A stretch of 64,000 nt of DNA, taken from positions 1 through 64,000 of the forward strand of contig NZ_CACZDK010000009.1 in NCBI RefSeq assembly GCF_902779965.1, given 5' to 3'. Under the pieces are notes generated by a model. It was not told where the DNA came from. It made no database searches and saw only the letters and a list, made by a program, of their open reading frames with translations. Positions 59,670-64,000 of the stretch are shown here, one piece after another (the first letter of the stretch is position 1; each line of letters starts with the position of its first letter). Position numbers and translations under genes: made by a program. This DNA comes from Fibrobacter succinogenes. Lineage in GTDB: Bacteria; Fibrobacterota; Fibrobacteria; Fibrobacterales; Fibrobacteraceae.

Positions 59670-61412
59670 TTAGCGCACCATCATTTTGATCCATGGACGC
59701 TTTGGAAACAAGTCTTTTTTAAATTGATGTTTTTCAAGCAACTTTCCATTTTCATGCCATGATTTACGAGCTCCATCAAGTTCACCATCTTTATAATATT
59801 CTTTTAGCCTTAATTGTCCGTTTTCATGCCATTCCCTCCTAATACCATCCAGTAGCCCAGCTTTATAGTTTTCTTCCATTTCCAATCGACCATTTTCATA
59901 CCAAGTTTTCCAAGCACCATTTTCCTGTCCATCTTTATAGCTCTCGATATTTTTCAATTTGCCGTTTTCATACCATTCTTTCCAAGAACCGTCTTCCAAA
60001 CCCTCTTTGTAATATTGTACACTTCGTAATTTTCCACTTTCATACCAAGTTTTCCAAACACCATTTTCCTGTCCATCTTTATAGCTCTCGATATTTTTTA
60101 ATTTGCCGTTTTCATACCATTCCTTCCAAGAACCATCTTCAAAATCATCTTTGTAATATTTTTCACTTCGTAATTTCCCGTTTTCATACCACTCCCTCCA
60201 TTTTCCTGCTTTTTTACCTAATTTATATGAATATTCCGATTGTAACCGACCATTTTCGAACCATTCTTTCCAAACACCATTTTTCCATCCATCCTTGTAG
60301 CTCTCGATATTTTTCATTTTTCCGTTTTCATACCATTCCTTCCAAGAGCCTTCTTCCAAATTTTCTTTGTAATATTGTACACTTCGTATTTTCCCATTTT
60401 CATACCATTCCTGGCATTTTCCGTCTTGTTTGCCTAATTTATATGAACATTCCGATTGCAAACGACCATTTTCATGCCATGATTTCCAAAGACTATCACG
60501 TCCATCTTTGTAATATCTTTCTCTTCGTAATTTTCCATCATCATACCATTCTTTTCGAATAGCATTCCGAATAGACGTAGCACCATTTTTCCACCCTTTT
60601 TTGATGTTCTCAATATTTTTCCATTTCCAGTTTTCAAGCCATTCCTTCAAAAATCCTTCTTCACTAAAAGACTCTGCAAGTAACTTACGAGATCCATATT
60701 CTTCAACACAAGTGCGCCATTTTCCATCATCAAACCCTTTAGATGATACTATTTCTTCTTGCAGATTGCCATTTACATACCAACATTTATAAGTAAATAT
60801 TTTACCATCTTTATAATCCAGAACCTCTTTTAATTGTCCATTCATATACCATATTTTCACAACGCATTTTTCCTCATTTTCAGTTTTATAACGCCATTCC
60901 TTCAATTGTCCATTTTCATACCATTCTTTTTCAAAACAAACTTTATCATAATCGGCTTTATATTTGCAAAAACATGCGTCACAAACACCAGCTTCGTATT
61001 TCACCTCAGTTTTCTGTTGACCGTTTTCAAACCATTCTTTCCAAGAGCCATCTTCCAAATTCTCTTTGTAATATTGTACACTTCGTAATTTTCCGCTTTC
61101 ATACCAAGTTTTCCATTCTCCATCTACTTGACCCGATTTATAATTTACTTCTTCTGCGATTTTTCCATTTTCGCGATATGTATTCCAAGCCCCATCTTTC
61201 TCGTCATTTTTATATTGCCCCTTTTCCCATACTTTTCCATTCTCGTAATACGAGATGTACGGGCCGTCTTTTACACTATCACGATATGTCGTAATAGATC
61301 TTAACGGTCCGCTATTGTAATATTCTTTGCGTTCTTCTTTGTCGCAAGCGGCGAGGAAGAGAAGGATAAAGGAAAAGAGGAATGTAAAGCGAATGAAGGT
61401 CTTTAAGTTCAT
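59670..61412 (-). CDS. MORN_2/YwqK-repeat lipoprotein 2
   Basis: The 580-residue lipoprotein has Cys in LLFLAACDKEE and at least 16 tandem repeats of the WYENGKLKNIESYKDGQENG type. Two nearly identical segments start at 59941 and 60085 (CTCTCGATATTTTT on the plus strand), 144 bases (48 codons) apart. A third lies at 60301, 216 bases later, so repeats have duplicated in whole units. The repeat lattice stays in frame. It is the middle paralogue; its start may be either 61412 or 61424. Confidence 0.75.
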   Translation of the reverse strand: MNLKTFIRFTFLFSFILLFLAACDKEERKEYYNSGPLRSITTYRDSVKDGPYISYYENGKVWEKGQYKNDEKDGAWNTYRENGKIAEEVNYKSGQVDGEWKTWYESGKLRSVQYYKENLEDGSWKEWFENGQQKTEVKYEAGVCDACFCKYKADYDKVCFEKEWYENGQLKEWRYKTENEEKCVVKIWYMNGQLKEVLDYKDGKIFTYKCWYVNGNLQEEIVSSKGFDDGKWRTCVEEYGSRKLLAESFSEEGFLKEWLENWKWKNIENIKKGWKNGATSIRNAIRKEWYDDGKLRRERYYKDGRDSLWKSWHENGRLQSECSYKLGKQDGKCQEWYENGKIRSVQYYKENLEEGSWKEWYENGKMKNIESYKDGWKNGVWKEWFENGRLQSEYSYKLGKKAGKWREWYENGKLRSEKYYKDDFEDGSWKEWYENGKLKNIESYKDGQENGVWKTWYESGKLRSVQYYKEGLEDGSWKEWYENGKLKNIESYKDGQENGAWKTWYENGRLEMEENYKAGLLDGIRREWHENGQLRLKEYYKDGELDGARKSWHENGKLLEKHQFKKDLFPKRPWIKMMVR

Positions 61413-61439
61413 AAAAATAATCATTTATTGTAAATTACA

Positions 61440-63638
61440 TTATTCATTATAGATATGGTGGATCAGATCCTTCAGGACTTTTCTGATACGATAAGGGTCC
61501 CAATCCCTTCGACGGAGTTTATCCTGAGCTTGTCGAATGGGCTCAGGATGACGATGTTTAGGTATTCCGATTTCTTCCCATTTTTTCCAGGCTTGTTCAT
61601 TTGATTTGTAAGGACCTTCTCTTGTCAGATCCCCATTTTCATCCCATTCTTTCCAAATGCCGACGGGTTCGTCTAATGTATATGCGCCTTCAAACGCCAA
61701 CTTGCCATTTTTATGGTACACTTTCCATACACCATTCTTTCTGTCTTTATCATAAGAACCTTCATACCATAATTGACCATTTTCATACAACGCTTTCCAT
61801 TCCCAAACATTAAGCAATACCCATCGCTTTTCTATTTTCAATTCTCCACTTTCATACCATTCCTTCCATACACCAACTTCAGAGCCTTTTTTGTAAAAAC
61901 CTTCATATCGTAATTGTCCATTTGCATACCAACCATTCCATTTTCCATCTTTCTTGTCTGTTTTACACTTCAAGCGGTCCAAACGACATTCATGCCATTC
62001 GTAATTTCGGTACTTTTTATCGTAGAGTTTATAAGCACCTTCTTCTGCCAATTGGCCATTTTCATGCCACAATTTCCAAATGCCATCGCGCTTACCGCCC
62101 TTATAATTTCCTTCACTTGCCAACCGTCCATTTTCATGCCATAATTTCCAAATTCCTTCTCGTTTATCAGATTCGAAAAGACCTTTCCATTTCAATTTAC
62201 CGCTTTCAAAAAATTCTTTCCGTACACATCCATCCATACCCAATCTGCATTCTTCCTCAGCAATCAATTTTCCATTTTCATCCCACCATTTCCCAACGCC
62301 AACTTCATGGCCCGCTTTATAATATTCAACAGCTTTTAACTTTCCGTTTTTATACCATGTTTTTCGAGGGCCATCAAGTTCTCCGTCCTTATAATTTTTT
62401 TCTTCATACAATCGGCCTTCATCATCCCATTCTTTATAAATGCCGTCCGGTTCATCATCTTTAAAAGTTTCGTATTCCTTCAATTTTCCATTTTCACCCC
62501 ACCATTTCGAATAGCCATCAAGTTTTCCATTTTTATAATTTCTTTCTTCTATCAACAAGCCATCATTATTCCACTCTTTCTGAACGCCATTCAACTTACC
62601 AGCCTTATAATTTTCCAATTTTTTCAATTTACCATTTTCTTGCCATTCTTTCCATGAACCTTCTTCCAAGCCATTTTTATAAAAACGAACCGATTTCAAT
62701 TTGCCACTTTCATACCATTCTTTCCAAGAGCCTTTTTCCACGCCTGATTTATAAAAACGGATTGATTTCAATTTGCCATTTTCATACATTTCTCTCCAAG
62801 TGCTATCTTCTTTTCCCTCCTTATAAAAAGTTTCTACTTTCAACGATCCATCTCTATACCACAATTTGTATGTTCCACCTAATTTATCAGATTTATAAAT
62901 TTCCTCTGAACGCAATTGTCCGTTTTCATACCATGTTTTCCATACGCTATCTCTCTTGCTTTCTTTGTAATACCTTTCGGATTTCAATTGACCATTTTCA
63001 TACCATTTTTTTTCAAAGCCATTTCCAACAAAAAAAGTATCACAAATAGAGGTAATCACAGACCATCTATCATTCCGCAAAGACCATCTATCACGCCCCG
63101 GCACCGTTCGACAACGTTCCTCCCATCCACCTGAGGACTCTTTTTCTTCTATTAGATTACCTTTTTCATCAAAGTATTTATAGGAAAATAATTTTCCACC
63201 TTTATAAAATTTCTCCTCTTTTATTTGGCCATTTTCATACCACCATTTCCATACGCCTTCACGCAGCCCCCCTTTGTATTTTCCTTCCAATCGATCTTTT
63301 CCATACCATGATTTTATAAAACATATTTCATTTTCTTCAGCTTTGCAATTTTGTTCCGTTATCAACGATCCATGTTTTGACCATTCCTTCCAAGCGCCAT
63401 CTTTTTTACCATTTTTATATTGACCTTCTTGCAGCTTATTTCCATTCTCATAAAATGAGACGTATGGGCCGTCTTTTACACTATCGCGATATGTTGTGAT
63501 GGATTTTACAGTGCCGTCTGCGTAATATTCTTTGCGCTCCTCGGAGCCATTGTCGCAGGCAACGTCTTTGTCGCAGGCGAAGAAGAAGAAAAGTGAAGAA
63601 AAAAGCAATGTGAATAAGGTAATCTTTCGGAATTTCAT
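61440..63638 (-). CDS. MORN_2/YwqK-repeat lipoprotein 1 (longest)
   Basis: The 732-residue lipoprotein has Cys in SLFFFFACDKD and more than 20 repeats of the WYENGKL-x-YKxGxxDGxWKxW pattern, with several longer spacers containing extra Cys pairs. The N-terminal 60 residues closely match the other two genes. The last 40 residues are no longer repeat-like: KHRHPEPIRQAQDKLRRRDWDPY reads through a dispersed repeat (CATCCTGAGCCCATTCGACAAG-type DNA at 61510-61560). The sequence therefore appears to have acquired a non-native C-terminus by a repeat inserting at its 3' end. Confidence 0.75.
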   Translation of the reverse strand: MKFRKITLFTLLFSSLFFFFACDKDVACDNGSEERKEYYADGTVKSITTYRDSVKDGPYVSFYENGNKLQEGQYKNGKKDGAWKEWSKHGSLITEQNCKAEENEICFIKSWYGKDRLEGKYKGGLREGVWKWWYENGQIKEEKFYKGGKLFSYKYFDEKGNLIEEKESSGGWEERCRTVPGRDRWSLRNDRWSVITSICDTFFVGNGFEKKWYENGQLKSERYYKESKRDSVWKTWYENGQLRSEEIYKSDKLGGTYKLWYRDGSLKVETFYKEGKEDSTWREMYENGKLKSIRFYKSGVEKGSWKEWYESGKLKSVRFYKNGLEEGSWKEWQENGKLKKLENYKAGKLNGVQKEWNNDGLLIEERNYKNGKLDGYSKWWGENGKLKEYETFKDDEPDGIYKEWDDEGRLYEEKNYKDGELDGPRKTWYKNGKLKAVEYYKAGHEVGVGKWWDENGKLIAEEECRLGMDGCVRKEFFESGKLKWKGLFESDKREGIWKLWHENGRLASEGNYKGGKRDGIWKLWHENGQLAEEGAYKLYDKKYRNYEWHECRLDRLKCKTDKKDGKWNGWYANGQLRYEGFYKKGSEVGVWKEWYESGELKIEKRWVLLNVWEWKALYENGQLWYEGSYDKDRKNGVWKVYHKNGKLAFEGAYTLDEPVGIWKEWDENGDLTREGPYKSNEQAWKKWEEIGIPKHRHPEPIRQAQDKLRRRDWDPYRIRKVLKDLIHHIYNE

Positions 63639-63649
63639 AATCAAACCGC

Positions 63650-63932
63650 AATTTAAAATTATTCTTCCTGCAAATTACAACATACAAAGGAGATTGATTA
63701 TAGACAATCTGTTAAATCAGAGTAAAATTTTACTGGATCCTTCCCCTATCGCTACGCTCCAGGATCAGGATGACGATGTCAGGGTGAATGCAATCCCCAT
63801 CCCGAAACGGTGTCCGGGATGACTTGGGCGCAAGAAGACAAAGTCCTTCCCAAAAGCAAGTCAAGAAATTATGGTTCCTCGCGTACGCGAGGATGACAAA
63901 TTCCTAACCACTGTTTACTGTCTACTAGCCAC
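63650..63932. repeat. intergenic dispersed repeats before the AraC-type gene
   Basis: No gene is seen. It contains ACTGGATCCTTCCCCTATCGCTACGCTCCAGGATCAGGATGACG, a palindrome CCCGAAACGGTGTCCGGG, and CTCGCGTACGCGAGGATGAC, close to the element at 12868. The AACCACTGTTTACTGTCTACTAG end is GTTAGTG-like repeat. Confidence 0.5.
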
Positions 63933-64000
63933 TTATTCAGCGGTTTTGCGGTAGGCTTTGGGCGAGACGCCGACGAGGCGCTTGAAGAACTTTCCAAAGA
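63933..64000 (-). CDS. AraC-family transcription regulator, C-terminal end (partial)
   Basis: The minus-strand frame that ends at TAA 63933-63935 encodes FGKFFKRLVGVSPKAYRKTAE. This matches the second HTH of AraC/XylS regulators (F-xxFkrxxGxsPxxYR). The gene runs off the right edge of the window; only about 22 residues are visible. Confidence 0.75.
   Translation of the reverse strand, partial: FGKFFKRLVGVSPKAYRKTAE

Noticed and set aside
58271-63638. Toxin-antitoxin system (YwqK label)
   Set aside because: All three proteins are lipoproteins with signal peptides and repeat solenoids; no toxin gene is present.

Overview
The window looks like a chromosomal segment of a Fibrobacter species. 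The clearest markers are a lipoprotein with two FISUMP (Fibrobacter succinogenes major paralogous) domains joined by poly-serine linkers, a regulator of the TIGR02147 Fibrobacter paralogous family, many lipobox-bearing outer-membrane lipoproteins, and an LPS- and lipoprotein-making envelope (LpxH, Lnt). The assignment rests on family knowledge, not on a database search.

Layout. 1-1973: an ORF6N remnant, a flavin-binding Nim/PNPOx-like protein, and an unrecognised protein whose signal-peptide start is cut off by an in-frame amber codon. 2016-9310 (minus): the translation operon rimP-nusA-infB-rbfA-truB-ribF. 9504-12380: FISUMP lipoprotein and a signal-peptide protein. 12896-17703 (minus): a compact envelope operon (PorV/UPF0164-like barrel, STAS protein with a membrane tail, metal-site-less M23/LytM-like protein, lipoprotein, Nudix protein). 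17755: XerC-type recombinase. 18788-23050: barrel, lipoproteins, DUF4416 protein and a metzincin-like lipoprotein. 23126: comEC. 26531-28467: hisC-hisN. 29336: clpB.

32194-38916 (minus) is the most interesting region: an eight-gene, mostly overlapping operon that looks like a peptide-modification (RiPP-like) system. It encodes a secreted protein, a 45-residue precursor-like peptide missed by ordinary ORF cut-offs, two PF14907-type nucleotidyltransferases, an HPr-kinase-like enzyme, an S24/S26-type peptidase, a PqqD-like peptide-binding protein, and an ABC exporter without a leader-peptidase domain. A candidate sigma70 promoter and two palindromes lie upstream. Just beyond them are hairpin terminators and a four-unit 81-bp tandem array that copies the tldD stop codon and terminator.

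39683-43202 (minus): hisF-tldD, thioredoxin and an RNA m5C methyltransferase. 43203-43724 is a 0.5-kb AT-rich gap with paired TTACGTAA palindromes, followed by tRNA-Gln(CUG). 43853-46175: TIGR02147 regulator and a lipoprotein. 46789-58269: a mostly plus-strand block with membrane and secreted proteins, an AbrB-like duplicated protein, lpxH (minus), rsmI, lnt, a DUF6175-like/LPP20-like pair and a TPM-domain protein. 58271-63638 (minus): three tandem paralogous lipoproteins made of MORN_2/YwqK-type repeats. The window ends in the C-terminus of an AraC-family regulator.

Many intergenic gaps hold dispersed, hairpin-forming repeats, including one inside the translation operon. Four genes (rimP, truB, tldD, the first nucleotidyltransferase) appear to start with TTG.
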